In this document: positions 16,402 through 25,198 of the stretch, one piece after another
How positions within the stretch are numbered: position 1 is the first letter of the stretch
How the letters are laid out: the number at the start of each line of letters is the position of its first letter
NCBI RefSeq assembly: GCF_024400215.1
Contig: NZ_CP053748.1
Coordinates: 248,001 to 312,000, forward strand
From: Massilia sp. erpn
GTDB taxonomy: Bacteria; Pseudomonadota; Gammaproteobacteria; Burkholderiales; Burkholderiaceae_D
Direction: 5' to 3'
Length of the DNA: 64,000 nucleotides
The notes under the pieces: generated by a model
What the model saw: the letters and a program-made list of their open reading frames with translations, nothing else
Databases searched by the model: none
Told to the model about the DNA's origin: nothing
Translations under genes and position numbers: made by a program

Positions 16402-16635
16402 TCAGTGCTTCATGCGCACCAGCGCCAGGCCCAAGAGGATCGTGGCAAGGATAGCCACCGGACTGGGTTCCGGTACGCGCTCTTCAGGAATACTGAGGCG
16501 CTCTGGCTTTTGCCCGGGCTTGTCCTTGCTTACCGTAGCCTCCGCACTAGCACTGAAGGGCGGTTTGATCTTTTCTACTGCCTTAGTGTGAACCGGTATC
16601 AAAACCAGCAACACCATCAATACTTCCTTGATCAT
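16402..16635 (-). CDS. Very small PEP-CTERM protein
   Basis: A 77-residue protein with a hydrophobic N-terminus (MIKEVLMVLLVLIPVHTKA), a short charged linker and a PEP-CTERM tail VPEPSPVAILATILLGLALV followed by RMKH. Cleavage of both ends would leave only about 30 residues. The basic cluster after the last helix is weak (RMKH), but the PEP motif and helix are convincing. It lies just downstream of a larger PEP-CTERM gene on the same strand, separated by 78 bases. Confidence 0.7.
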   Translation of the reverse strand: MIKEVLMVLLVLIPVHTKAVEKIKPPFSASAEATVSKDKPGQKPERLSIPEERVPEPSPVAILATILLGLALVRMKH

Positions 16636-16713
16636 AAATCACCCTTTTACCAACAACACTTTCGACATCACAGTTACATTTTTTCCACGTAAGTTAAATT
16701 CAAAAAGAAAAAA

Positions 16714-17448
16714 TTACAACTTAAATGTACGAGCTTTCTTAGATAGCTTATTCCTGCTACTTTTTAAGCAATTCACTCCTAATGCAAGCAGGCCCACGCT
16801 CAACAGAAATAAGGAAGTTGGTTCGGGAATTGGCGTACCTGGAGTAGGATCTTTTTGCGGAGTCAATGCAAATACTTCCAATTCGCCGATGGTGAAGTAG
16901 GTCGGGCCATGCCTTTTATCAGTAAAAAGAGAACGGCCATCATTAAGATGACCACCTCTATCTCCATAAGCATCTCGCTCTGTTCTGCCACGCGTCAAAT
17001 CTGGAAAGACCACAAGATCTCGCCCTCCAAAGCCTGGACCATTAGCAATACTGGTAAAAGTTTGCTCATGCCTTACCTGTCGCCATAAAAAGCCATCTGT
17101 CAAATTAAAGACAAAAGCTGTCGCCGGCCCAAAAGTGCTGGCCGTGGTCCAGCTACGAGGATTATAACCACCGAAGACTTTCCAGCTTGCTCCTTGATCT
17201 GCAGTTGCCTTCATTAACACAAAGGTTGGCCCTTTCCCATCCACCGCCTGATGGAAGGATAAGCCAGTATTTTGGGCGGGCGATTTTGAGAAAATATTGG
17301 TCAGCGTAAGATCTCCCTGCCCCAACCACCCTTCGAGTTGCGCAAGCCCATTTCCATCCAAAATAGCCGTTTCCCCTTTAATCAAACCTGCATCAGCAGA
17401 GGCGGTTACCAGCATGCCAGCAAGAGCCATCAATATTCTTTTTTTCAT
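16714..17448 (-). CDS. PEP-CTERM-anchored TLD-domain protein
   Basis: A 244-residue secreted protein (start MKKRILMALAG at 17448, with 17457 possible). After the signal peptide it has LIKGETAILDGNGLAQLEGW, GPTFVLMKATADQGASWKVF followed by GGYNPRSW, and GELEVFAL, a TLD-like layout otherwise known from eukaryotic OXR1-type proteins. The tail IPEPTSLFLLSVGLLALGV is a PEP-CTERM helix, but the basic residues after it extend into an unusual KSSRNKLSKKARTFKL end. It is a paralogue of the gene at 17957-18652. Local AT content is higher than average. Function unknown. Confidence 0.82.
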   Translation of the reverse strand: MKKRILMALAGMLVTASADAGLIKGETAILDGNGLAQLEGWLGQGDLTLTNIFSKSPAQNTGLSFHQAVDGKGPTFVLMKATADQGASWKVFGGYNPRSWTTASTFGPATAFVFNLTDGFLWRQVRHEQTFTSIANGPGFGGRDLVVFPDLTRGRTERDAYGDRGGHLNDGRSLFTDKRHGPTYFTIGELEVFALTPQKDPTPGTPIPEPTSLFLLSVGLLALGVNCLKSSRNKLSKKARTFKL

Positions 17449-17620
17449 AAAAATCATTTTTCAAATTAATAAACTTAAGTTTCAAATTTACAACATTATG
17501 CCATATCCTTGGAAATTAAATACCTTGAAAAAGGGGAAGAATGCGTCCCAATTCAATTCCTTATGGAAATGAACAATACTTTTTCAGCCAAACGCGCATA
17601 ATGTGGTGAAGGAGGAATTT

Positions 17621-17923
17621 ATGACGAAGACTATCCATCGCAACTTCAAGGAAATCGCGGATGCTGAGCAGGCGCGGGCAGCGCTGCTGAATGCAGGCTG
17701 GCGCGCGGCGGCTGTGCAGATGAACCGGCACGAGGCGCGGCAAGCCGATACATCTACCAGCGCCGTGCGTAATCTCTTCGATTCGCTGACGCCCGATGCG
17801 GCCGACGATACGGATCAGCCGCTCGTCAGCCCCGCCGCTCTGCTCAGCGTCGATGTCGATGACGATGTCCACCGTGAGCAGGCGGACACCATCATGCGTC
17901 ACTACGGAGCCACCGAAACATAA
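17621..17923 (+). CDS. Hypothetical protein between two PEP-CTERM genes
   Basis: A 100-residue cytosolic protein. ATG 17621 follows a strong AAGGAGGA site, better than the upstream GTG at 17603. It begins MTKTIHRNFKEIADAEQARA with ALLNAGW and ends in an acidic, disordered half rich in D and T (VDVDDDVHRE). The N-terminal pattern of an alpha-beta unit that pairs A-rich helix with a short strand recalls small stress proteins of the 17M type, but I do not assign it. It is divergent from the TLD gene upstream and convergent with the next. Confidence 0.7.
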   Translation: MTKTIHRNFKEIADAEQARAALLNAGWRAAAVQMNRHEARQADTSTSAVRNLFDSLTPDAADDTDQPLVSPAALLSVDVDDDVHREQADTIMRHYGATET

Positions 17924-17930
17924 GTTGGAA

Positions 17931-17954
17931 AAACGGGGCTGCAATGCCCCGTTT
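17931..17954. terminator. Bidirectional terminator between convergent genes
   Basis: AAACGGGGC and GCCCCGTTT pair around the loop TGCAAT. A-rich and T-rich borders allow function on both strands. It ends 2 bases before the stop codon of the minus-strand PEP-CTERM gene. Confidence 0.8.
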
Positions 17955-17956
17955 CC

Positions 17957-18652
17957 TTAGCCTACCGGCGATTTCCGGCGACGTACCCAGGTTAGCCCAA
18001 GCAGGCCTGCCCCCAGCAAAGCAAGGGATGCAGGTTCCGGCACTTGATTATCGGGCTTGGTTGGCTCATACGGGTTCAAACCAAAAACCTCCAGTTCGCG
18101 CACGATAAACGTTGCGGCAGGACGCGAGCTGTCCAGTAAGGAGCGGTGGTTCGGCAAATTCCCATAGAAGTAACTACGAGAACTGCCCCTGGTTAAATCC
18201 GCCAGAACAGAGAAATCCGCCTCGAAAAACGGGCCATAACCAAGGTGATTATTGGTCATATACGGCCTGACCATTTCTCTTTTTTCCCGGTTGGTAAGAT
18301 TGAAAATAAAGGTATCACGAGGAAGGTAGTAGTCGGAATAGTGGTATTTTGCGGTCCAGCCATCCGGTCGGTAGCCTCCGATTGTTTTCCAGGTGAGTCC
18401 ATTGTCTTCGGACGCATTGAAGACAACGAAAGCAGCGCCCCTGTCATCGATCGCTTCATGAAATGCCTTGGCGGTACTTTGCGATGGCGTCTTGGTAAAG
18501 AGATTTGTCATCGTCAGCTCACCTTTACCGATCCAGGCTTCCATCTGAGCGATACCCTGCGCATCAAGCAGAGCTGACGAACCCTTGATCACCCCGGCAT
18601 GCGTTGTCGAAAGTGCTAACGCGCCTGCAAAAAAAGTTAATTCTTTAATCAT
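17957..18652 (-). CDS. PEP-CTERM-anchored TLD-domain protein (second paralogue)
   Basis: A 231-residue secreted protein starting at ATG 18652 (GGGG ribosome site; an in-frame ATG lies 24 bases upstream). It shares with the 16714 gene a signal peptide, VIKGSSALLDAQGIAQMEAW, a TMTNLFTKTPSQS segment, GGYRPDGW, FNLTN, DLTRG and RELEVFGL. The tail VPEPASLALLGAGLLGLTWV followed by RRRK is a textbook PEP-CTERM. The two genes look like an old duplication. Surface or matrix location is expected from the sorting signal; molecular role unknown. Confidence 0.87.
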   Translation of the reverse strand: MIKELTFFAGALALSTTHAGVIKGSSALLDAQGIAQMEAWIGKGELTMTNLFTKTPSQSTAKAFHEAIDDRGAAFVVFNASEDNGLTWKTIGGYRPDGWTAKYHYSDYYLPRDTFIFNLTNREKREMVRPYMTNNHLGYGPFFEADFSVLADLTRGSSRSYFYGNLPNHRSLLDSSRPAATFIVRELEVFGLNPYEPTKPDNQVPEPASLALLGAGLLGLTWVRRRKSPVG

Positions 18653-18771
18653 GTAATACCCCAAAGTTTTAAACATGTATTTAACTACAAATACATGGTT
18701 ACATGGATTTCCTCATGGAAATCCATTAAACAGAGGGAATGTTTGTCTTTAATTCCAGACGCAAGTTTTCT

Positions 18772-19962
18772 TCAGGACGCAGTGTGGTGAAACACCTGCC
18801 GCAAGTAAGCAAGGAAAGTCTCATCCTTGCACAGGGTCTTGCCCGGCGAGTCGGACAGCTTGGCCACCGACTGCCCGTTGCAGCGGATGAGCTTCATGAC
18901 GATATTCAGCGGCGTCAATCCCACATCATTGGTCAGATGCGTGCCGATGCCGAAGCCGGTCATGATGCGGTTGGCGAAGTGGCGGTACAGGCTGAAGGCG
19001 GTGTCGAAATCCAGGCCGTCGGAGAACACCAGGCGCTTGGTGTTCGAATCGATGCGCAGCGCGGCATAGTGGGCGATGGCCTTCTCGCCCCACAGCACGG
19101 GATCACCCGAGTCGTGGCGCAGGCCGTCGAACAGCTTGGCGAAGTAGAGGTCGAAGTCGTCGAGGAAGGCGTCCATGCCCACCACATCGGTCAGGGCGAT
19201 ACCCAGGTCACCGCGGTATTCCTGCACCCAATCCTCCAGCGCCGCCTTCTGGAAGTCGCGCAGGCGCACGCCGAAAGCCTGGAAGGACTGGATATATTCG
19301 TGCGCCATGGTCCCGATCGGGAACAGGCCGAACTTCTTGGCCAGGTAGACGTTCGACGTGCCCTTGAAGAAGCGCGGCGCCTCGCTCGCCAGCGTCTGCA
19401 CCACTTCATCGTGCCAGGCGGCCGAGAAACGGCGGCGCAGGCCGAAGTCGGAGAATTCGAAGGGGTGGCGCAGTCCCGGCAGATTGCCGAATTCCTTCAG
19501 TGCGCGCAGCTTGTCGTGCAGGCGCGCGCGGCCTTCTTCCAGCGCCGACTCTTCGTCGAAACGGCGGAAGTACAGCTCATTGACGATGTAGAGCACAAAG
19601 ATTTCGAAGCCCATCACGTGCACCTGCGGACCGGCGGCGTGGATCACCAGGCGCTCGCCATCGGTTTCGACCGTGATGAATTTGCGCTGGAAGCGGAACA
19701 CCGTGAGGAAGTCGACGAAGTCGCTCTTCATATAGCGCAGCGAGCGCAGATAGGACAGCTCGTCCTCGCTGAAGGACATCGCGCACAGATGGTCGAGCTG
19801 CTCTTCGATCTCCTCCTTCAGCTCGGCCAGCGGGAAGACCGGCGCATTGCGGCAGACGAATTCGTATTCGGTGTGCGAATTCGGCTGGCTATGCAGCAGC
19901 GCTTGCCACATGGTGAATTTATACAGGTCGGTTTCCAGCAGACTGCGGACGACGGGGATCAT
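18772..19962 (-). CDS. pncB: Nicotinate phosphoribosyltransferase
   Basis: PncB joins nicotinate to PRPP (with ATP) to make nicotinate mononucleotide in the Preiss-Handler NAD salvage route. The 396-residue protein starts at ATG 19962 with GGAG upstream, as [20 protein letters not shown], the usual family start. Other markers are [33 protein letters not shown] (with the catalytic His region), [10 protein letters not shown] and FSDGLDFD. The open frame extends far upstream but overlaps the nicotinamidase-like gene and is not used. The pncA-like gene lies 26 bases upstream on the same strand, forming a two-gene NAD salvage operon. Confidence 0.95.
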   Translation of the reverse strand: MIPVVRSLLETDLYKFTMWQALLHSQPNSHTEYEFVCRNAPVFPLAELKEEIEEQLDHLCAMSFSEDELSYLRSLRYMKSDFVDFLTVFRFQRKFITVETDGERLVIHAAGPQVHVMGFEIFVLYIVNELYFRRFDEESALEEGRARLHDKLRALKEFGNLPGLRHPFEFSDFGLRRRFSAAWHDEVVQTLASEAPRFFKGTSNVYLAKKFGLFPIGTMAHEYIQSFQAFGVRLRDFQKAALEDWVQEYRGDLGIALTDVVGMDAFLDDFDLYFAKLFDGLRHDSGDPVLWGEKAIAHYAALRIDSNTKRLVFSDGLDFDTAFSLYRHFANRIMTGFGIGTHLTNDVGLTPLNIVMKLIRCNGQSVAKLSDSPGKTLCKDETFLAYLRQVFHHTAS

Positions 19963-19988
19963 GCGGTAATTCTCCAATAAGGTACGGC

Positions 19989-20849
19989 TTAGCGGCCGGC
20001 GTTGGTCAGCAGCTCTTGCAGCACATCGCCCGATTGCGCCAGTTGCACGCCGCGCGCCTGCATCGCCTGCAGGAAGCCGTGCTGCTGCTGTTCGAAGCCG
20101 GCCACGGGACTCATGCAGTCGGTGATCAGCACCAGGCGCGCGGGGTCGATATTGTCGGCGATATGTTCGGTGGTGGCTTTGACGCAGTGGCTGCTCGCTT
20201 CGCCCGCGATATACACGCGTTCGGCCTGGGCCAGGCTGGCGATCAGGCCTCGGTTCAACTGCGTATCGGGATCGGCATCGTCCGGCACCTCGGCCATCAC
20301 GGCGGAATAGTGCTCGGTCCACGGGTTGGAACCCTTGGCGATCTTGGTCACCACGCCCAGCGCCGCATCTTCCCAGCGGTTATAGGCGGCGCGCACATCT
20401 TCGTGCACATTGTGGCCCCAGGAACCGATCTCGCAATGCACGGGCCAGACCATCAGGCGGTAACGGCCATTCGCCTCCAGCTGCTCCAGATAGGACAGCA
20501 CGCGCGGCAAGGCTGCCCGGTCGCGCGGCAGGAAGCGCGCGGCGCGCACGTCGGCGGTGGATATTTCGGTAAAAGGCGCCACGGCCGCGCCATCGGCCGC
20601 ATACCAGAAGGTCGGATGGGCGATATCGTAGCGGTGGTGGGAATCGAGGGTGACGCTGATCTCGCTCAGGCCATGGCGGCCGCGGTTGATCAACCCCGCC
20701 AGGCGCAGCATGTCCTGATGGGCGCCGCGCACCGGCAAGGCCGGCGCGTGCGCGGTGCGCGTGGCCGGGTTTTCGGGACGATAACTGTCCGGCAGGTCGC
20801 AGAAATCGTTCTGCGGATCGATGACGAGAAGGTGCAGTTGGCGTTTCAT
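19989..20849 (-). CDS. Nicotinamidase-like cysteine hydrolase
   Basis: A 286-residue isochorismatase-fold hydrolase. The Asp of VIDPQNDF, the metal-site residues around [13 protein letters not shown], the Lys of [17 protein letters not shown] and the Cys of [15 protein letters not shown] form the expected catalytic set. It is longer than E. coli PncA but close to the larger nicotinamidase class. Its position directly upstream of pncB supports conversion of nicotinamide to nicotinate as the first step of the same pathway. The gene starts at ATG 20849. Confidence 0.88.
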   Translation of the reverse strand: MKRQLHLLVIDPQNDFCDLPDSYRPENPATRTAHAPALPVRGAHQDMLRLAGLINRGRHGLSEISVTLDSHHRYDIAHPTFWYAADGAAVAPFTEISTADVRAARFLPRDRAALPRVLSYLEQLEANGRYRLMVWPVHCEIGSWGHNVHEDVRAAYNRWEDAALGVVTKIAKGSNPWTEHYSAVMAEVPDDADPDTQLNRGLIASLAQAERVYIAGEASSHCVKATTEHIADNIDPARLVLITDCMSPVAGFEQQQHGFLQAMQARGVQLAQSGDVLQELLTNAGR

Positions 20850-20938
20850 TGCGGGACTCCGTGGCGCGCTTGGTATCCAGCATGATACCGGCTGCCACGG
20901 AATCTATCAAAAACGGCCGCTGCCGCGGCTGCAAACCG

Positions 20939-21553
20939 TCAGGCGGCCAGCAACTGTTCGATGGTCTGGCGGCCTTTGGCCACGGTGTCGGCCACCGCCT
21001 GCTCGCCCCCGGCCACGCCTTCGGCCTGGATGAAGCGGATGTCGCTCATGCCGAGGAAGCCCAGCGCCGCGCGCAGATAAGTGCTGAGGAAGTCGAAGCC
21101 GCTGCCTGGACCTTCGCTGTACACGCCGCCGCTGGCGGTGAACACGTACACCTTCTTGCCCTGCACCAGGCCCACCGGGCCGTTCTCGGTATATTTGAAG
21201 GTCAGGCCGGCGCGCGCGATATGGTCGATCCAGGCTTTCAGCGTGGAGGAAATCGAGAAGTTGTACATCGGCGCGCCGATCACGATCACGTCGGCGGCGA
21301 ACAGCTCGGCCACCAGCGCATCGGAGGTTTTGACCACGGCGGCCTGCTCCGCATTGCGCTGCTCCGGCGCGGTGAAGAAGGCGCCCATCATTTCCTCGCT
21401 CAGATGGGGCACGGGCTGCGCCGCCAGGTCGCGCTCGACGATGCTGTCGCCCGGATTGGCGGCCCGCCATTTGGCGATGAACTCGGCCGACAACTGGCGC
21501 GACAGGGAACCGGAACTACGCACGCTGCTATTGATATACAGTACATTTGCCAC
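20939..21553 (-). CDS. azoR: FMN-dependent NADH-azoreductase
   Basis: A 204-residue flavodoxin-fold oxidoreductase that reduces azo dyes and quinones with NADH. It opens with VLYINSSVRSSGSLSRQLSA, the phosphate-binding loop for FMN, and has APMYNFSISSTLKAWIDHI and FTASGGVYSEG, the AzoR signature segments. It is divergent from a LysR-type gene across 101 bases that hold an inverted repeat, so it is probably controlled by that regulator in response to a quinone or other electrophile. Confidence 0.92.
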   Translation of the reverse strand: MANVLYINSSVRSSGSLSRQLSAEFIAKWRAANPGDSIVERDLAAQPVPHLSEEMMGAFFTAPEQRNAEQAAVVKTSDALVAELFAADVIVIGAPMYNFSISSTLKAWIDHIARAGLTFKYTENGPVGLVQGKKVYVFTASGGVYSEGPGSGFDFLSTYLRAALGFLGMSDIRFIQAEGVAGGEQAVADTVAKGRQTIEQLLAA

Positions 21554-21603
21554 GATGAACTCCTGATGGGGTGGGGATTGCGTCCATCTTAGTTCGCGTT
21601 TAC

Positions 21604-21653
21604 TATCGAGAAAACCAGTTTTATCTGAATCAAATTAATCGATTTTCTTGATA
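21604..21653. promoter_or_regulatory. Inverted repeat between azoR and the LysR gene
   Basis: TATCGAGAAAA (21604-21614) and TTTTCTTGATA (21643-21653) are inverted copies with one mismatch; an inner AAAACCAGTTTT dyad follows the left arm. The region covers the start of the LysR gene at 21655 and is the natural place for a LysR-type recognition and activation site. Confidence 0.5.
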
Positions 21654-21654
21654 T

Positions 21655-22572
21655 ATGCGCGACCCCGGCCTGCCCTCCCTCGAACAATTACGCGTGTTTA
21701 CCGCCGTGATCGACCATGGCGGCTTCGCGCATGCGGCGCGCGCCCTGCACCGCACGCAATCGGTAATCAGCTACACGGTGGCCAATCTGGAAGACCAGCT
21801 GAATATCGCCCTGTTCGACCGCAGCAAGCGCAAACCGACGTTGACCGAGGCCGGCAGAGCCCTGCTGTCGGACGCGCGCGCGGTGCTGATGCGGGTGGAC
21901 TCGATGCGCGCCCGCGCCAAGGCCCTCGGTTCGGGCATGGAAGCCGAAGTCTCGCTGGTGGTCGACGTGATGTTCCCCACCTGCCATCTGGTGCGGATTC
22001 TCGACGCCTTCCAGGAGCACTTCCCCACCGTCGCCATGCGCCTGCACACCGAGGCGCTGGGCACGGTCACGCAGATGGTGCTGGAGCGGCGCGCCAACGT
22101 GGGCCTGAGCGGCTACACCGTGAACACGCCCGATGCGCTGGACCGCGAAACGGCCGGCCACGCCACGCTGCTGCCGGTCTGCTCGCCCCTGCATCCGCTG
22201 GCGCGCCTGGAAGGCAGCATCCCCAATGCCATCGCGCGCGAACATCTGCAACTGGTGTTGACCGACCGCAGCAAGCTGACCGAAGGCCAGGATTTCGGCG
22301 TGCTCGGTTTGCGCGACTGGCGCCTGGGCGATCTGGGCGCCAAGCACGCGCTGCTGCGCGGCGGCATCGGCTGGGGCAGCATGCCGGAATCGGTGGTGCG
22401 CGACGACCTGGAAAACGGCCGCCTGGTCGAGCTGAAAATCCAGGATGGCGGCGCCTTCCACTATCCGCTCTTTGTGATCCGCCGCAAGGACGAGGAACCC
22501 GGGCCGGCCACGCGCTGGCTGATCCAGCAATTCGTTGAACTCGACCATACCCTGCCCCACCCAACATTCTGA
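21655..22572 (+). CDS. LysR-type transcriptional regulator
   Basis: A 305-residue LysR protein with the N-terminal HTH (LRVFTAVIDHGGFAHAARAL, then RTQSVISYTVANLED) and a periplasmic-binding-protein-like effector domain. The effector region carries MFPTCHLVRILDAF and GGIGWGSMPE. It is divergent from azoR and probably regulates it and itself. No ribosome site is obvious before ATG 21655, which sits inside the palindromic region, so translation may start from a short leader. Confidence 0.9.
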   Translation: MRDPGLPSLEQLRVFTAVIDHGGFAHAARALHRTQSVISYTVANLEDQLNIALFDRSKRKPTLTEAGRALLSDARAVLMRVDSMRARAKALGSGMEAEVSLVVDVMFPTCHLVRILDAFQEHFPTVAMRLHTEALGTVTQMVLERRANVGLSGYTVNTPDALDRETAGHATLLPVCSPLHPLARLEGSIPNAIAREHLQLVLTDRSKLTEGQDFGVLGLRDWRLGDLGAKHALLRGGIGWGSMPESVVRDDLENGRLVELKIQDGGAFHYPLFVIRRKDEEPGPATRWLIQQFVELDHTLPHPTF

Positions 22573-22691
22573 GGGCCTGCTCCTACAAGGGGGCAGCGCG
22601 TGCGCCTACACACACCCTGCCGTTCCCGTCCTAGCATGGTTATGGCGGCTGCGTCAGCGCCGCCGCAACCTTTCAACAGGAGACGCAGATC

Positions 22692-22985
22692 ATGACGAAG
22701 CCTAAGCAATCCGGCCAGCAGGATCGGCAACAGGATCAGTTCCAATCCGTCAGCCAGCAGGGACAGCAGAAAACCGGCACGCGCAGCGACAGTCAGCAGT
22801 CGGACAAGGCGCGCAAGGAGCAAAGCGACGACTGGCGCAGCCAGCAATCGGGCGATTCATACGCCAACCAGCAATCCCAGCGCCAGCCGGGCAGCCGGCA
22901 AGGCGAGACACCCGAAGACGAAAACGATGAATTCATCGCCCCGCACCGTGGCGGCAACCTCGGTCCGGACGATAAACGGCGCTAA
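22692..22985 (+). CDS. Small disordered Q/S/D-rich protein
   Basis: A 97-residue protein with a good AGGAG site before ATG 22692. Glutamine, serine, aspartate and arginine dominate; there is no hydrophobic core, helix-forming segment or signal peptide, so it should be intrinsically disordered. The end DDKRR and the segment DENDEFIAPHRGGNLGPDD are the most ordered-looking parts. It resembles the short hydrophilic stress proteins seen in many betaproteobacteria, but I assign no function. Confidence 0.65.
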   Translation: MTKPKQSGQQDRQQDQFQSVSQQGQQKTGTRSDSQQSDKARKEQSDDWRSQQSGDSYANQQSQRQPGSRQGETPEDENDEFIAPHRGGNLGPDDKRR

Positions 22986-23023
22986 GGCCATTCCAAGTCC
23001 GCCGGCCTGGCCGCGCCGCGCCC

Positions 23024-23338
23024 TCAGCTGGCGATGCCGGCCACGCGCAGGCGGGCTTTCAGGCGGCGCACTTCCTCGCTCAGGTCCACCACCAGCGCCG
23101 CCACATCTTCATTGGCATCGAACACCTGCTCCACCTCCAGCAGCTGGCGCGCGCGCACCAGGTCCACGCTGGTAAAGCGCCAGCCCTCCCGCACTTGTCC
23201 GGCGTCCGCCAGCAGTACGCCGGCCTGCACATGCTGCAGCACCCAGTCAGGCTCCACGGCGCACACCCGCGCCAGTTCTTCCAGCGTCAGCGCCGCCTCT
23301 TCCAGCAAGACGCCACGCATGGCTGCATCGCTTGCCAT
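23024..23338 (-). CDS. cbpM: Chaperone modulator CbpM
   Basis: A 104-residue MerR-like protein (LTLEELARVCAVEPDWVLQH, GWRFTSVDLVRARQLLEVEQ) that in E. coli binds the J domain of CbpA and blocks its co-chaperone and DNA-binding activities. It lies 3 bases downstream of the cbpA stop on the same strand, the standard cbpA-cbpM order. Confidence 0.9.
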   Translation of the reverse strand: MASDAAMRGVLLEEAALTLEELARVCAVEPDWVLQHVQAGVLLADAGQVREGWRFTSVDLVRARQLLEVEQVFDANEDVAALVVDLSEEVRRLKARLRVAGIAS

Positions 23339-23341
23339 GGC

Positions 23342-24277
23342 CTAGTCTCCCAGCGCGGCGCGCGGATTGAAAGCCAGTTCGCGCGCCATTTGTTGATACA
23401 GGGCGCGCGCGCGTTCCGTGTCGGCCGGCGGCAGCGCCACTTCCAGCAGCAGGTACAGATCGCCCGCCGCATTGTTCGGGCCCGAGGCGGGAATGCCGCG
23501 GCCTTTCAGGCGCAGCTTGCGCCCGCTCTTCGACTGCGGCGGCACCGTCACCTTGACTTTGCCGGACGGCGTGGGCACGTCGATCTCGCCGCCCAGTGCC
23601 GCCTCCCAGGGCGCCACCGGCACGGTCTCGTACACATCGCGTCCCTCGATGCGGTAGTGCGGATCGCTTTCGAACTGGATTTCCAGGAACAAGTCGCCCG
23701 CCTCGGCGCCGCCGGTGCCGGGCTGGCCCTGGCCGCTCAGGCGCAGCTGCTGGCCGGCGGTCACGCCGACGGGAATGCGCACATCGAGCGTTCTCTCGCG
23801 CGTGACCACGCGGGCGCGCTCGTCGAGTTCGGGGATGCGCAGATTGATGGTGCGGGTCGCGCCCTGATAGGCGTCGCGCAGGCTGATGCTGATGCCGGCC
23901 TGGCTGTCTTCTCCGCGCATGCGCATGCTGCGCCGGCGCGCGCCCACATGGGCGAACAGGTCGGAGAAGAAATCGCGGTCGTTGCCGGCATTGGTTTCGA
24001 AATCGGCGCCCCAGTCAGGCGGTGGGCGGAAACCGCCGCCTGACTGGAAGCCGCCGCGCTGGCGCGCACTGCCCAACTCATCGTAGGCGGCGCGCTTTTC
24101 CGCATCCGACAGCACGGCGTAGGCTTCGTTCAGCTCCTTGGTTTTCGCATCCGCATTCGGCTCCTTGCTGACGTCCGGATGGTATTTGCGCACCAGCTTG
24201 CGGTAAGCCTGCTTGATCTCGTCATCGCTGGCCGTCTTGGCAACGCCCAGCGCAGCGTAATAATCCTTGTATTCCAC
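23342..24277 (-). CDS. cbpA: Curved-DNA-binding J-domain co-chaperone CbpA
   Basis: A 311-residue type-B DnaJ protein: J domain at residues 1-70 with the HPD motif (VRKYHPDVS), a glycine-rich linker (RGGFQSGGGFRPPPDW), and two C-terminal beta domains (YQGATRTINLRIPEL; VPVAPWEAALGGEIDVPTPS). It has no zinc finger, unlike DnaJ. I place the start at GTG 24277, preceded by GGAGAG, because VEYKDYYAALGVAKT matches the family N-terminus; the longer open frame has no coding character. It stimulates DnaK and is silenced by CbpM from the next gene. Confidence 0.93.
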   Translation of the reverse strand: MEYKDYYAALGVAKTASDDEIKQAYRKLVRKYHPDVSKEPNADAKTKELNEAYAVLSDAEKRAAYDELGSARQRGGFQSGGGFRPPPDWGADFETNAGNDRDFFSDLFAHVGARRRSMRMRGEDSQAGISISLRDAYQGATRTINLRIPELDERARVVTRERTLDVRIPVGVTAGQQLRLSGQGQPGTGGAEAGDLFLEIQFESDPHYRIEGRDVYETVPVAPWEAALGGEIDVPTPSGKVKVTVPPQSKSGRKLRLKGRGIPASGPNNAAGDLYLLLEVALPPADTERARALYQQMARELAFNPRAALGD

Positions 24278-24333
24278 GGAAGTGCTCTCCAGGTCGAATC
24301 CTGCAGAGCACAGAATACCGCAAAGTGGAAGGC

Positions 24334-25023
24334 TTAGCGCACTCGCCGGATCGAAGAGAAGCGGTCGTTCATGCCACCCACATTTGGATAACGGCCCGGC
24401 CCGTAGACCACGCACTCGCCGCGGAAATCGGCATGCTCGCACAGCTCCCACTGGCCTTCGCTGATGATCAGGGAGCTGACGCGGTCGTTGAAGTTCAGGT
24501 CCACCAGGGTACGCACATTGCTGCGCACACTCACGCTCGGGCCTTCGAAGCGGGAATCGGTGAACAGTTCGACCGGAGCCAGTTGCTGACGGTCTCGGTC
24601 GCGGTCACGGCCACGCCAGTCGTGGTCATGGCCACGGTCATCGCCCCAGCGCCCATCGCGGCCGCGGTTATCGTTCCAGCCGCCGCCACCGCCCCAGCGG
24701 TCGCGGTTGCGCACCTGGACTTCGCGCGCCGAGGAAATGCTGTTATTGAAACGCTGCAGATCCGGATACTCGCCACGCTCAAACACCGCGCAATAGCCGC
24801 CGAAATCGCGGTGCTCGCACAATTCCCAGGCGCCGGAATGCACCACCAGGCTGGAAGCGCGATCATTGAAGCCCAGATCGCGGAAGTTGGACGTGGTTTC
24901 GTACACCGTCACTTCCGAACCGCGGAAGCCCTCACGCGCGTACAGGGTCATCTCGCCGGCCGAAGCGGCTTGGCTGATCAGGGTGGCGGCCAGCAGGCTG
25001 GCCAGGGTAAACATGCGTTTCAT
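24334..25023 (-). CDS. Exported beta/gamma-crystallin-type protein
   Basis: A 229-residue protein with start ATG 25023 (GGAG upstream) and a signal peptide ending ISQAASAGE. Two crystallin-like domains follow, at about residues 24-105 and 155-229: MTLYAREGFRGSEVTVYE with WELCEHRDFGGYCAVFERGE, and VELFTDSRFEGPSVSVR with WELCEHADFRGECVVYGPGR. The paired SSLVVHSG and SSLIISEG motifs resemble the Ca-binding N/D-x-S-S sites of microbial beta/gamma-crystallins. A charged linker rich in R, D, G and H (RDRDRDR type) joins the domains. The mature protein is probably periplasmic or secreted. Confidence 0.85.
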   Translation of the reverse strand: MKRMFTLASLLAATLISQAASAGEMTLYAREGFRGSEVTVYETTSNFRDLGFNDRASSLVVHSGAWELCEHRDFGGYCAVFERGEYPDLQRFNNSISSAREVQVRNRDRWGGGGGWNDNRGRDGRWGDDRGHDHDWRGRDRDRDRQQLAPVELFTDSRFEGPSVSVRSNVRTLVDLNFNDRVSSLIISEGQWELCEHADFRGECVVYGPGRYPNVGGMNDRFSSIRRVR

Positions 25024-25198
25024 ATCAAAATCTCCGTAAAGTGCTCCGCGCGCGCGGCTTGCTTGCTTGTTCAACGCAAAGCGCAACCCGCTAGCCTACA
25101 CGACTGTGTAACAAATTCCTACCCTGAAGCACTGTCGGACGGAAAAACAGGATTCTGGTTAGAATCTATCTCTTTTCCGCTCCAAAGACTGCCGATCC

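Noticed and set aside
19963..20322. N-terminal extension of pncB
   Set aside because: The extra residues overlap the pncA-like gene in another frame and are arginine-rich without family similarity; ATG 19962 has a ribosome site and the family N-terminus.
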